In this document: one piece after another, positions 50,629 to 59,700 of the stretch
Numbering within the stretch: position 1 is the stretch's first letter
Layout: the number at the start of each line of letters is the position of its first letter
NCBI GenBank assembly: GCA_017463245.1
Contig: JAFTPN010000072.1
Coordinates: forward strand, 1 to 64,000
Length of the DNA stretch: 64,000 bases
Reading direction: 5' to 3'
Source: Clostridia bacterium
GTDB taxonomy: Bacteria > Bacillota > Clostridia > Christensenellales > Aristaeellaceae
The notes under the pieces: generated by a model
What the model saw: the letters and a program-made list of their open reading frames with translations, nothing else
The model's database searches: none
What the model was told of the DNA's origin: nothing
Program-made: the position numbers and the translations under genes

Positions 50629-50629
50629 C

Positions 50630-51499
50630 TCACACCAGCTCCTTCTTAAACATGGTGCCGAGGCCTTCGTTGGTGAGGGTCTCCATCAGCAGGGCGTGGG
50701 GGATGCGGCCATCGATGATGAACACCTTGCGCACGCCATCCTCAATGGCCTTGGCGCAGCAGTCCACCTTGGGGATCATGCCGCCGGAAATGGTGCCGTC
50801 GGCCTTCAGATCTTCAATGCCCTTCAGGTCGATGCGGCGGATGAGGGAGGTGGGATCGTTGGCGTCCTTCAAAAGGCCGGGGGTGTCCGTCATGGAGATG
50901 AGGCTTTCGGCCTTCAGGCTGGAGGCGATGGCCGCAGCAGCGGTATCGGCATTGATGTTGTACACATGGCCCGTTTCGTCGCAGCCGATGGTGGACACCA
51001 CGGGGATGTACCCCTTTTCCAGCAGGTCGAGGATGGGCTGGGGATCCACCTTGGTGATCTCGCCCACATAGCCCAAGCGCTCGTCGATCATGCGAGCCTT
51101 GATCAGCCCGCCGTCCATGCCGCAGATGCCCATGGCGCGGCCGCCCAGGTTGTCCAGCTTGGCAACCAGGCTCTTGTTGATCTTGCCCGCCAGGATCATC
51201 TGCACGATCTCGCTGGTCTCCTCGTCGGTGACGCGCAGGCCGTCCACAAATTCAGACTGCTTGCCAACGCGCTTGAGCATGGCGGAGATCTCAGGCCCGC
51301 CGCCATGCACCAGCACCACCTTCACGCCGATGAGGTGCAGAAGCACCATGTCGCGCATCACGTCGTGCTTGAGTTCTTCGTTGATCATGGCATTGCCGCC
51401 GTATTTCACCACAACGATCTTGCCATTGTACTTCTGCACATAGGGCAGGGCTTCCACCAGCACCTGGGCGCGCTGGCTGTTGTTGAACTGATTCGTCAT
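50630..51499 (-). CDS. argB: Acetylglutamate kinase ArgB
   Basis: Phosphorylates N-acetylglutamate, the controlled step in organisms with the acetyl-cycle pathway. The 289 residues have IVVVKYGGNAM, VHGGGPEIS and INADTAAAAIASSLKAE, with GGMIPKVDCCAKAIEDGV near the C terminus. The extended N-terminal helix (RAQVLVEALPYVQKYNGK) is the type seen in arginine-inhibited hexameric enzymes. The ATG at 51499 is used, as GGAGGG lies 7 bases before it; the ATG at 51514 overlaps the argJ stop. Confidence 0.96.
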   Translation of the reverse strand: MTNQFNNSQRAQVLVEALPYVQKYNGKIVVVKYGGNAMINEELKHDVMRDMVLLHLIGVKVVLVHGGGPEISAMLKRVGKQSEFVDGLRVTDEETSEIVQMILAGKINKSLVAKLDNLGGRAMGICGMDGGLIKARMIDERLGYVGEITKVDPQPILDLLEKGYIPVVSTIGCDETGHVYNINADTAAAAIASSLKAESLISMTDTPGLLKDANDPTSLIRRIDLKGIEDLKADGTISGGMIPKVDCCAKAIEDGVRKVFIIDGRIPHALLMETLTNEGLGTMFKKELV

Positions 51500-51513
51500 C
51501 GTGTATCCCTCCA

Positions 51514-52728
51514 TCAGGTGCGGTAGTCGCCGTTGATCTTCACATAGTCGTAGGTCAGGTCGCAGCCCCAGGCGGTGGCAGAGGCGTCGCCGTCCCGCAG
51601 GGTCACCAGAACCTCAACCTCGTCCTCCAGCAGGATCTCCTTGGCCTTTTCCTCGGAGAAATCCACGCTGGAGCCCATTTCGCACACGGAAATGCTGCCC
51701 TTATTGGAGCAGAAGGCCACATCCACCTTCTTCACGTCGATATCCGCACCGCTGTAGCCCAGGGCGCACAGCACGCGACCCCAGTTGGCGTCAGCACCGA
51801 AGATGGCAGCCTTCAGCAGGCTGGAGCAGGCCACGGACTTGGCAGCCAGCTTGGCGTCCTTCACGGTCTTGCCGCCATTGACGATGCAGGTCAGCAGGTG
51901 GGATGCTCCCTCGCCATCCTTGGCGATCATGCGGCACAGGGTGGTGGTGACCTCGTTCAGCGCGGCGCAGAAGGCAGCGTAATCCTCACCCTCGGCATCG
52001 ATCAGTGCGTTGCCGGCCTTGCCGTTGGCCATGATGCACACCATGTCGTTGGTAGAGGTATCGCCGTCCACGGAGACCATGTTGAAGGTGTCCTTTACGT
52101 CGTCGGAGAGGGCTTTTTTCAGCATGGCAGGGGCGATGGCTGCGTCACAGGTGAGGAACACCAGCATGGTGGCCAGGTTGGGGTGGATCATGCCGCTGCC
52201 CTTGGCAATGCCGCCCAGCTTGCAGGTCACGCCGCCAGCGGTGAACTCCACCGCCACTTCCTTCAGGCGGGTGTCAGTGGTCATAATGCCCTCGGCAGCC
52301 TCGGTGGAGCCGTTGTTGTTCAGGGCGGCGAAGAGAGGAGCAACGCCGCTTGCAATGGGTTCGATGGGCAGGGGCTGCCCGATGACGCCCGTGGAGGCCA
52401 CGATGACGTTCTCCGGGGCGACGCCTGCGGCTGCACCGGCCAGCTTGCACATCTCCCAGGCGATCTCCTCGCCGTTGGCGTTGCAGGTGTTGGCGTTGCC
52501 GCTGTTGCAGATGGCCAGCTGCGCCACGCCATCGGCAATGTTGCGCTGGGTCACATAAATGGGGGCGCCCTTCACCAGGTTCTGGGTGTACACGGCAGCA
52601 GCAGAGGCAGGCACCTCGCTGAGGATCATGGCCAGGTCGCGCTTGGACTTGTTTTTCCGTACACCGCAATGCACGCCGCCTGCCTTGAAGCCCTGGGGTG
52701 CGCACACGCCGCCTTGGATATGTTTCAT
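51514..52728 (-). CDS. argJ: Bifunctional ornithine acetyltransferase / N-acetylglutamate synthase ArgJ
   Basis: Transfers the acetyl group of N-acetylornithine to glutamate, so the pathway is cyclic and acetyl-CoA is needed only to prime it. The 404-residue precursor has the autocleavage motif KGSGMIHPNLATML (176-189), with the nucleophilic Thr187 that becomes the N terminus of the beta chain, and STGVIGQPLPIE forming the oxyanion region. Whether it also makes acetylglutamate from acetyl-CoA cannot be told from sequence. It lies 27 bp after argC. Confidence 0.96.
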   Translation of the reverse strand: MKHIQGGVCAPQGFKAGGVHCGVRKNKSKRDLAMILSEVPASAAAVYTQNLVKGAPIYVTQRNIADGVAQLAICNSGNANTCNANGEEIAWEMCKLAGAAAGVAPENVIVASTGVIGQPLPIEPIASGVAPLFAALNNNGSTEAAEGIMTTDTRLKEVAVEFTAGGVTCKLGGIAKGSGMIHPNLATMLVFLTCDAAIAPAMLKKALSDDVKDTFNMVSVDGDTSTNDMVCIMANGKAGNALIDAEGEDYAAFCAALNEVTTTLCRMIAKDGEGASHLLTCIVNGGKTVKDAKLAAKSVACSSLLKAAIFGADANWGRVLCALGYSGADIDVKKVDVAFCSNKGSISVCEMGSSVDFSEEKAKEILLEDEVEVLVTLRDGDASATAWGCDLTYDYVKINGDYRT

Positions 52729-52755
52729 GGATATCTCCTCCTGAATATGCTATGT

Positions 52756-53709
52756 TTACGCAAGGTTAAGGCCAAAGGTCTCGTCCAGTCCCATCATCAG
52801 GTTCAGGCATTGCAGCGCTGCACCGGAGGAACCCTTGCCAAGGTTGTCAAAGCGGGAAACCAGCTGAATGCGCTCGTCGTTGCCCAGCACCATCAGCTCC
52901 ATGCCGTCGTGGCCGGAAAGGGCGTTGGAGGCCACAAAGCCCTTCATGTCGGCAACCTCTTCCTGGGAAAGCACCTTTACGATGGGGCTGCCGAAGTAGT
53001 GCTCCTTCAGCGCGGCGGTGATCTCCTCGATGGGATGCTCGCCGCAGTTCACCTGACTGGCAAACAGGGGAATGGTGACCTCCATGCCGCTGTAGAAATC
53101 CGCAACGATGGGGGCGAAGATGGGCGTGGCGGCCAGGCCGGGAACGTGCTGCATCTCAGGCAGATGCTTGTGCTGCTGGGTCAGGCCATATTGCCGGGGG
53201 CTGTCCAGGGCGATGTTGCGCTCGCTGCCCTCGTATTCGGCGATCATCTTCTTGCCGCCGCCGGAGTAGCCGGTGAGAGAGAAGCAGGTCAGCAGCGCAT
53301 CCTTGGGGATGATGCCCAGCTTCACCAGGGGAGCGGCCAGCGCCACAAAGCCGCTGGCGTGACAGCCGGGGACGGCCACCTTATCGCCAATGGTGATGGC
53401 CTCGCGCTGGTGCAGGGAGAGCTCCGGAAAGCCGTACACCCAACCCTGCTGGATGCGGTGCGCCGTGGAGGTATCCAGGATGCGCGCCTTGCTGCCTTCG
53501 GCCAGGGCAACGGACTCCTTGGCCGCTGCGTCCGGCAGGCAGAGGATCGCAATATCGGCCTCGTGCAGGCATTCCTTGCGGGCAACGGGATCCTTGCGCT
53601 TGTCCTCGGTGAGGGTCAGCATGTCTATATCGGTTCGACCAGCCAGCCGGTCGAAGATGCGCAGGCCGGTGGTGCCTTCCTTACCATCGATAAAAACCTT
53701 GATCGCCAT
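52756..53709 (-). CDS. argC: N-acetyl-gamma-glutamyl-phosphate reductase ArgC (short type)
   Basis: NADPH-dependent reduction of acetylglutamyl phosphate. The 317-residue protein is the short (type 2) form: VFIDGKEGTTGLRIFDRL at the N terminus, the catalytic Cys116 in PGCHASGF and LTGYSGGGKKMIAEYE. The ATG at 53709 follows GGAGG by 6 bases; the ATG at 53715 abuts it. It is first in the arginine operon, whose transcript starts at a strong promoter next to an ArgR-like box. Confidence 0.95.
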   Translation of the reverse strand: MAIKVFIDGKEGTTGLRIFDRLAGRTDIDMLTLTEDKRKDPVARKECLHEADIAILCLPDAAAKESVALAEGSKARILDTSTAHRIQQGWVYGFPELSLHQREAITIGDKVAVPGCHASGFVALAAPLVKLGIIPKDALLTCFSLTGYSGGGKKMIAEYEGSERNIALDSPRQYGLTQQHKHLPEMQHVPGLAATPIFAPIVADFYSGMEVTIPLFASQVNCGEHPIEEITAALKEHYFGSPIVKVLSQEEVADMKGFVASNALSGHDGMELMVLGNDERIQLVSRFDNLGKGSSGAALQCLNLMMGLDETFGLNLA

Positions 53710-53736
53710 GGTCATCCTCCTTTTATGCGCGCAGTG

Positions 53737-53750
53737 CGCATAAATATGCA
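53737..53750 (-). promoter_or_regulatory. ArgR-box-like sequence at the argC promoter
   Basis: On the minus strand TGCATATTTATGCG lies immediately downstream of the -10 hexamer, at the transcription start. It matches the ARG box TGAATWWWWATTCA at 11 of 14 positions. It overlaps a 9-bp inverted repeat TTTATGCGC/GCGCATAAA (53722-53744). Confidence 0.45.
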
Positions 53751-53753
53751 GAT

Positions 53754-53781
53754 ATTATACACCCAATACACAAGTTGTCAA
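53754..53781 (-). promoter_or_regulatory. Promoter of the argCJBD operon
   Basis: Minus strand TTGACA (53781-53776) and TATAAT (53759-53754), both consensus, with a 16-bp spacer. Confidence 0.85.
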
Positions 53782-53859
53782 GCAAAAAACCGGGGAAAAA
53801 CAACGCCAGTTTGACATAACACAGCCTGACGGCGGAAAAGCACGTCAGGCTGCATGGGT

Positions 53860-54471
53860 TTACTTTGCGTTGCTCTGTTCATATCGCACCGTGACCCCGG
53901 AGGACGATGCGGCAAGCCAGCCGGAAATGGTGTTTTCCATGGCGGAAAGCGTGTTCTGCCAGGCTTCGTCGGAGTTGAGGTACTCGTCCAGGCAGCGCTG
54001 GCGGCACAGCGTCAGTTCGTCGTCGAGGATCTTCTGGCGGCGGGACTCGGTGAGGGGATACCAGAAGTCGTTCTTCTCCACCTGCTGGGGTGTGATGCTG
54101 TCGCTGAGGATCTCCGGCGGGGGAAGCGTCAGGGTGATGGTGCTGCCGCGGACGTTCATCTTCACCTTACTCAGGTCAATGCCGATGCTGGCGCGGTAGA
54201 TATACTGGATATTCACGCTCTGCACCTGACCGATGAACATGGCGCTGGTGGTTGAGTTCAGGATGCCTTCATCCTCGATGAAGGAGGTCTCCAGCCGGGC
54301 GCTGTTTTCCATCTTGTGGGACAGGAGGATGGAGGTGTTCATTGCAGCACCGCTGAGATCTGGCAGCACGGCGGAAGCCAGCTGGGAAGCATAGGGGAGC
54401 AGCACGATGATCAGCACCACGGTGACAACGGTGGCGGCCACGCGGCTCAGCCAGCGGAGAAAGCCCTTCAT
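53860..54471 (-). CDS. DUF4230 family membrane-anchored protein
   Basis: A 203-residue protein with one N-terminal membrane helix (about 10-30, VAATVVTVVLIIVLLPYA) and an extracytoplasmic domain. YRASIGIDLSKVKMNVRGST, followed by ITLTLPPPEIL, is the DUF4230 signature; the function of the family is unknown. GGGAGGTG precedes the ATG by 4 bases and the start overlaps the upstream stop. The gene sits with the next small membrane protein in a two-gene unit. Confidence 0.85.
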   Translation of the reverse strand: MKGFLRWLSRVAATVVTVVLIIVLLPYASQLASAVLPDLSGAAMNTSILLSHKMENSARLETSFIEDEGILNSTTSAMFIGQVQSVNIQYIYRASIGIDLSKVKMNVRGSTITLTLPPPEILSDSITPQQVEKNDFWYPLTESRRQKILDDELTLCRQRCLDEYLNSDEAWQNTLSAMENTISGWLAASSSGVTVRYEQSNAK

Positions 54472-54689
54472 GCGGCACCTCCCAGCCATTGCGGCAGCAT
54501 CACCAGCAGGGGAACGATGGCGTAGCGCATCAATAGCACCAGAACGGTGACGGCGCCAATGATCATCAGGATCGTGGCAAGCAGGGAGCGACGCCTGCGG
54601 GGCTTGGGCGCTTTGCGGCGCGGCGGCTCGGGCGCAGCGGCATTCCGATACGTCTGAGAACGGAACTTCCGCTGGTAGTTGTTGTTCAT
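54468..54689 (-). CDS. Small single-pass membrane protein, Arg-rich N terminus
   Basis: A 73-residue protein: a basic cytosolic half rich in Arg, Pro and Lys (PPRRKAPKPRRRR) and a hydrophobic half (SLLATILMIIGAVTVLVLLM, then a second short hydrophobic stretch). Not recognised. GTG at 54692 is an alternative start. AAAGGAGG lies 11 bases upstream of the ATG. The stop overlaps the DUF4230 start (ATGA), so the two are likely partners. Confidence 0.7.
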   Translation of the reverse strand: MNNNYQRKFRSQTYRNAAAPEPPRRKAPKPRRRRSLLATILMIIGAVTVLVLLMRYAIVPLLVMLPQWLGGAA

Positions 54690-54835
54690 CACAGGCACAG
54701 CCTCCTTTCACACGATACTTCATTATACGACAAAGGTGGATAAATTGCCATGTTTTTTTCGGGTGATGATGCAAGGTTTTACAACATGGAACTGAAGGTG
54801 AGGAAACTGTGACCATTTATTAAAGAAAAATTCGC

Positions 54836-54864
54836 TTGGATTTTCAGGGAAACAATGGTATGAT
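54836..54864 (+). promoter_or_regulatory. Promoter of the rbgA operon
   Basis: TTGGAT (54836-54841), 17-bp spacer, TATGAT (54859-54864), 34 bp before the rbgA start. Confidence 0.65.
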
Positions 54865-54897
54865 ACCTTTGTATGATTATGACCATTGAGGTGTGAT

Positions 54898-55800
54898 ATG
54901 GAGATCAACTGGTATCCTGGACATATGGCCAAAGCCAAGCGGCTCCTGGCCGATCAGCTGGGGCGCGTGGATGTGGTGATCGAGCTGTGCGATGCCCGCC
55001 TGCCCCATGCCAGCCGCAATCCTGATCTGGACAAGCTGATCAGCGGCAAGAAGCGTGTGCTGCTTTTGAACAAGGCCGACCTGGCCGATCCCCAGGCCAC
55101 CTCTGCCTGGCTGAATGAATTCCGCAAGCAGGGTCTGGATGCGGTGAGCTATAATGCCAACGCCGGCAAAGCCAAGGACGCCATGACGGTGATCGAGCGT
55201 GCTGCCCGCGAAACCGTGGAGCGTGCTGCCCAGCGCGGCATCAAGAAAACGGTGAAGGCTATGGTGGTAGGCGTGCCCAATGTGGGCAAAAGCACCTTTA
55301 CCAACAAGCTCCACGGCGGCAGCATCGCCAAGACCGGCGACCGCCCCGGCGTGACCCGTTCCAACCAATGGGTGCGCATCAATCCCTATCTGGAGCTGAT
55401 GGACTCGCCCGGTCTGCTCTGGCCTCGCCTGGACGATCAGGTGGCCGCCCGCAGGCTGTGCTACATCGGCACGGTGAAGGACGACGTGGTGGATCTGGCC
55501 ATGCTGACCATTCACCTCCTGCAGGATATGCTCCAGGTGAAGCCTGAAGCCGTGCTGGAGCGTTTCCGCTTTAACGATGCCACCCTGAAGGGTGAGGAGC
55601 TGCTGGAGGCTGTGTGCAAAGGCCGCGGTTTTTTGATGAAGGGCGGCGTGTGCGACTATGACCGCTGCTGCTCTGTGGTGCTGGATGAATTCCGCGCTGG
55701 CAAGCTGGGGCGCATCACCCTGGAAATGCCCCGTAAAAATGAGAAGCAGCGCCTGACTATCCCTGGTGCAAAGCAGGAGGAACCCCATGGCGAAGATTAA
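54898..55800 (+). CDS. rbgA: Ribosome biogenesis GTPase RbgA (YlqF)
   Basis: A circularly permuted GTPase needed for late assembly of the 50S subunit. The 300 residues start INWYPGHMAKAKRLL, with His9 the catalytic residue known from Bacillus; G4 NKAD (58-61) precedes G1 GVPNVGKST (125-133), the order typical of permuted GTPases, then G3 DSPG. GAGGTG precedes the ATG at 54898. The 3' end overlaps rnhB by 14 bases. Confidence 0.96.
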   Translation: MEINWYPGHMAKAKRLLADQLGRVDVVIELCDARLPHASRNPDLDKLISGKKRVLLLNKADLADPQATSAWLNEFRKQGLDAVSYNANAGKAKDAMTVIERAARETVERAAQRGIKKTVKAMVVGVPNVGKSTFTNKLHGGSIAKTGDRPGVTRSNQWVRINPYLELMDSPGLLWPRLDDQVAARRLCYIGTVKDDVVDLAMLTIHLLQDMLQVKPEAVLERFRFNDATLKGEELLEAVCKGRGFLMKGGVCDYDRCCSVVLDEFRAGKLGRITLEMPRKNEKQRLTIPGAKQEEPHGED

Positions 55801-56407
55801 TCGTGCCGAAAAGGTTCGCCTGCTGGCCGCCACGGACGAGCCCTTCTGGACGCAGGGTCTGGTGGTGGCTGGCATGGACGAGGTCGGCCGCGGCCCCCTG
55901 GCGGGGAATGTGGTGGTGGCCTGCGTGGCCATGCCCAAGGAACCGTTGATCGAGTGGGTGGACGACTCCAAGAAGCTCAGCGAGAGCCGCAGGGAGAAGG
56001 TCTATCAGCAGATTTTGGACACCGCGCTGTATATCGGCATCGGTCAGGCCACGCCTGAGGAGATCGACGAGATCAACATCCTCCAGGCCACCAAGAAGGC
56101 CATGCGCCAGGCCGCCGAACAGGTGCCCGCGGATGTGTACCTCATCGATGCGGTGACCAACCTGGGCTTGAAGGGCATGGAGATCCCCATCATCAAGGGC
56201 GACGCAACCAGCTATTCCATTGCTGCGGCCAGCATCGTGGCGAAAGTAGTGCGTGACCGGCAGATGATCCAGCTGGACGAGATCTACCCCCAATACGGCT
56301 TTGCGCGGAACAAGGGCTATGGCACCGCGGAGCATATTGCCGCGCTGAAGGAGATCGGCCCCTGTCCCTATCACCGGCGCAGCTTTATCAAGAATTTCTG
56401 CCTATGA
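55787..56407 (+). CDS. rnhB: Ribonuclease HII
   Basis: Removes ribonucleotides misincorporated in DNA. The 206-residue enzyme has the catalytic GMDEVGRGPLAG (Asp31, Glu32), YLIDAVTNLGL (third Asp) and SIAAASIVAKVVRD (fourth region). Ribosome site AGGAGG lies within the end of rbgA. Gene order rbgA-rnhB-yraN-comM-dprA-topA is common in Firmicutes. Confidence 0.96.
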   Translation: MAKINRAEKVRLLAATDEPFWTQGLVVAGMDEVGRGPLAGNVVVACVAMPKEPLIEWVDDSKKLSESRREKVYQQILDTALYIGIGQATPEEIDEINILQATKKAMRQAAEQVPADVYLIDAVTNLGLKGMEIPIIKGDATSYSIAAASIVAKVVRDRQMIQLDEIYPQYGFARNKGYGTAEHIAALKEIGPCPYHRRSFIKNFCL

Positions 56408-56757
56408 AACAGTATGATGCAGGACTGAAAGGCGAAGCCCAGGCGGAAAGCTATCTGCTCAGTTTGGGTATGCTATGCCTGGAGCGTCGCTACCGCGCCC
56501 AGGATGGGGAGATCGACCTGATCATGCAGGATGGCGAGACCATCGTGATGGTGGAGGTCAAGTATCGCCCAAGGGGCAGGGCTGGCGAGGGGCTGCTGGC
56601 CGTTACGCCTGCCAAGCAGCGGCGGATGCTCCACGCGGCACAGGCTTTTTTGGTGCAGCGGGAATGGATGGATCGTCCCGTTCGTTTTGATGTGGTGGAG
56701 ATCACTGCCAGCGGGCTGCTCCACATTCCCAATGCGTTTATGCCCGGCGCTCTGTAA
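56404..56757 (+). CDS. UPF0102 family endonuclease-like protein YraN
   Basis: A 117-residue protein of the restriction-endonuclease fold: GEAQAESYLLSLGM, then GEIDLIM (Asp38) and VMVEVKYRPRG (Glu51, Lys53), making a PD-(D/E)xK site. Function is uncertain; it is widely conserved next to rnhB or dprA. It overlaps rnhB by four bases. Confidence 0.93.
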   Translation: MKQYDAGLKGEAQAESYLLSLGMLCLERRYRAQDGEIDLIMQDGETIVMVEVKYRPRGRAGEGLLAVTPAKQRRMLHAAQAFLVQREWMDRPVRFDVVEITASGLLHIPNAFMPGAL

Positions 56758-56790
56758 GCGCGGGAATTCCATGTGAAACGAGGTGTCATG

Positions 56791-59700
56791 ATGCACAGGC
56801 GAATTGAAGCGCTTCTTCTGGCGATCATGATAATGGTATTGGCCTTTCCCCTGGCTGCCATGGGCGAGGAAAACCTGCTGACCAACCCCAGCTTTGAAGA
56901 GCTGAATGCCGATGGCCTGCCCGTGGGCTGGTATACCGATGCCTATGTGACCCAAACGGGCTATACAACCTATGCCGTCAGCGAGGACGCCTTTGCTGGC
57001 GAGCGCAGCGCGGTGGTCAACAACATCGGCATGAATGACGCGCGCTTTGCCCAGCGGGTGGAGGTCATCCCCAGCACGCTATACTGCCTGTCCGGCTGGA
57101 TCAAGGTGGACAATATGCTGGACAGCGGCCGCGGCGCGAACCTGTCGGTGAAGGATCTCTATGTTTTTTCCGAAAGCGTTTATGAAGCCGATGGCCAATG
57201 GCATTACGTGGAGCTGTATGGCGAGACGGGCGAGGATCAGTATGAAGTAACGGTCTTTGCCCGTGTGGGCGGCTACAGCGGCGAAAGCCAGGGCAAGGCC
57301 ATGTTTGATCATCTGTCCCTGCGGGAAGTGGATGCTGTGCCCGGGGACGGCGTGGCCTCCCTTTGGTTCAAGGATACCACACCTGTGCGCTTTGATGCTA
57401 TCGATATTGGTGACGATGGCGAAGACCCGGCAAAGCCCTTTGCCCCCTGGCTGCTGGTGATCTCCGCCGCCTATTTGGCAGCAGCCGCCTGGATGGCCAC
57501 CTATGTGATGCAGGACAAGCGTGATTTGCAGGAGAAGCGTCTACCTTCTGTGAGCTATGGCATTCTGCTGATCACAGCGCTGGCTTACCGAATCGCCATC
57601 GCCATTGTGGTAGAGGGCTACCAGGTTGACGTGAACTGCTTCCGCGCCTGGGGCAACACCATGTCCAGCGTGGGTGCGGCGCAGTTCTATCAAAGCACCT
57701 CCTTCTGCGATTATACGCCCGCTTACATCTATGTGATGGGCTTTGCCGACTGGCTGGCAGACCTGAGCGGAACCCCGGTGCTGGAGGCGTTCTATCACAA
57801 GCTGGTACCCATCCTGTGCGATATCATTGGCGCTTATCTAATCTACCACTTTGCCCGCAGCGAGAAATTCAGCCGCAAGCAGGCAGAGGTATTGAGTCTG
57901 TTTGTGGCCTTCAATCCTGCCATGTTCCTCAACAGCGCCGCCTGGTGCCAGATCGACAGCGTGCTGTGCCTTGGTCTGATGGTGGTGGGTATGCTGGCTG
58001 TACGCCGCAAGTGGGCGGCTCTGCTGCCGGTGTATGTGCTGTGCATCCTGATCAAGCCCCAGGCGCTGATGCTTGGACCGCTGGGGCTGTTGGTGATCGT
58101 ACTGGACTGGATCAAGCACAAGGAAAACACAAAGCAAATGCTGATCGGCCTTGGGATTTCTGCTGCCGTGGCAGCGGTGATCATCATTCCCTTCAGCATC
58201 CATCAGCAGCCCGGTTGGCTGATCGAAAAGTACAAAAACACCCTGGCTTCCTATCCCTATGCCACGGTGAACACAGCGAACTTCTACTACCTGTTCAAGG
58301 CCAACTGGGTGGACATCAATGCTGCCTCCGGCTGGCTGCCTGCGGTGTGCCTGGCTGCCATGACGCTGGGGTGGGGCATTACGCTTCTCTTCCGTCAGCG
58401 GGGCATGAAGCTGCGCTATGCCGAGCCTGTGCTGATGTTCGCCTTCACCGCCGCCTATGTGGTGATGGCTTTCTTGAACGTCAGCTGGGGCGTGCTGGGC
58501 GGCACCACCATGGGTCTGGCCTTTGCCATCATTCTGCCCATGTACATCCGCAGCGGCAATCTGCGCCATGTGCCGCTGTTGGGCGCGGTGCTGTTCATCA
58601 TCCTGTATGTGCTGGGCGTGAAGATGCACGAGCGCTATCTGTTCCCGGCGCTGTTCCTGCTGGCGGCGGCCTTTGTGCTGCACCGCGACAGGCGTACCCT
58701 GGTGCTGCTGGCGGTGCTTTCCTGCACGGTGCTGATCAACGAAGGCATTGTGCTGGATAATTCCCTGCGCCTGGGTTCCTCCATGGGGCACCTGAACAAC
58801 GATACCCTGCCGCTGAACATGGCTGTGTCCGTGGTGAATGTACTGTGTGTCCTGCTGTCTGTGTGGACGGCGCAAAGGATCTGCGTGGAGAGCATTCCGG
58901 AAAAGCTGGACGAAAAGCCCCAGCCTGTTTTCCCTGTGCAGCATTTCCACGAGACCCCCCGCCATGTGCTGAACTTCCGCACCGACCATCGCCTGCATTG
59001 GAAGCCGCTGGACTGGGTGCTGATGCTGACGGTTACTGCGATCTACGCGGTGGTGTGCCTGTGCAACCTGGGCAGCACCAAGGCACCGCAGAATCCGTGG
59101 ACATCCACCGCTTATAATGAATCGGTCATCATCGACCTGGGGGAGAGGCACGAGGACTTCTCCATGCTGTATTTCGCCCAGGTGAGCTATCACGATTTCT
59201 CCGTGGCCACCAGCGACGATATGGAAAGCTGGTCGCAGGAATACTGGGCTGAAATGGCCCAGGGGCAATGCTTCCGCTGGAAGTACCTTGCGCCCAGCTA
59301 CGAAAAGGCCGATGGCACCCGCGCCTATTCCTCCGTGAATGATGCAGACGACGTGCAGCGGCTGTCCGGCCGGTATGTACGCATTACCGCCCAGCAGATC
59401 AGTCTGATTTTGAATGAAGTGATCTTCCGGGATATCGACGGCGAGCGCATTCCCGCCAAGGTCGTGGAGGCGAGGAACGCCAATGCTGAATCGCCCGCGC
59501 TGTCTGACCCCGCCAATCTGCTGGACGAGCAGGACACCCTGGAGGGCGAGCCCAGCTGGTACAACAGCACCTATTTCGATGAGATCTACCACGCCCGCAC
59601 CGCCTTTGAACACCTCAACGGTACCGTGCCCTATGAGACCAGCCACCCGCCGCTGGGCAAGGTGATCATGAGCTGGTTTGTGGGCATCTTCGGCATGACG

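Noticed and set aside
53631..53658. Inverted repeat TTCGACC/GGTCGAA inside argC as another copy of the ACCGAC palindrome
   Set aside because: The half-sites differ in sequence and spacing from ACCGACSGTCGGT, so it is not counted.
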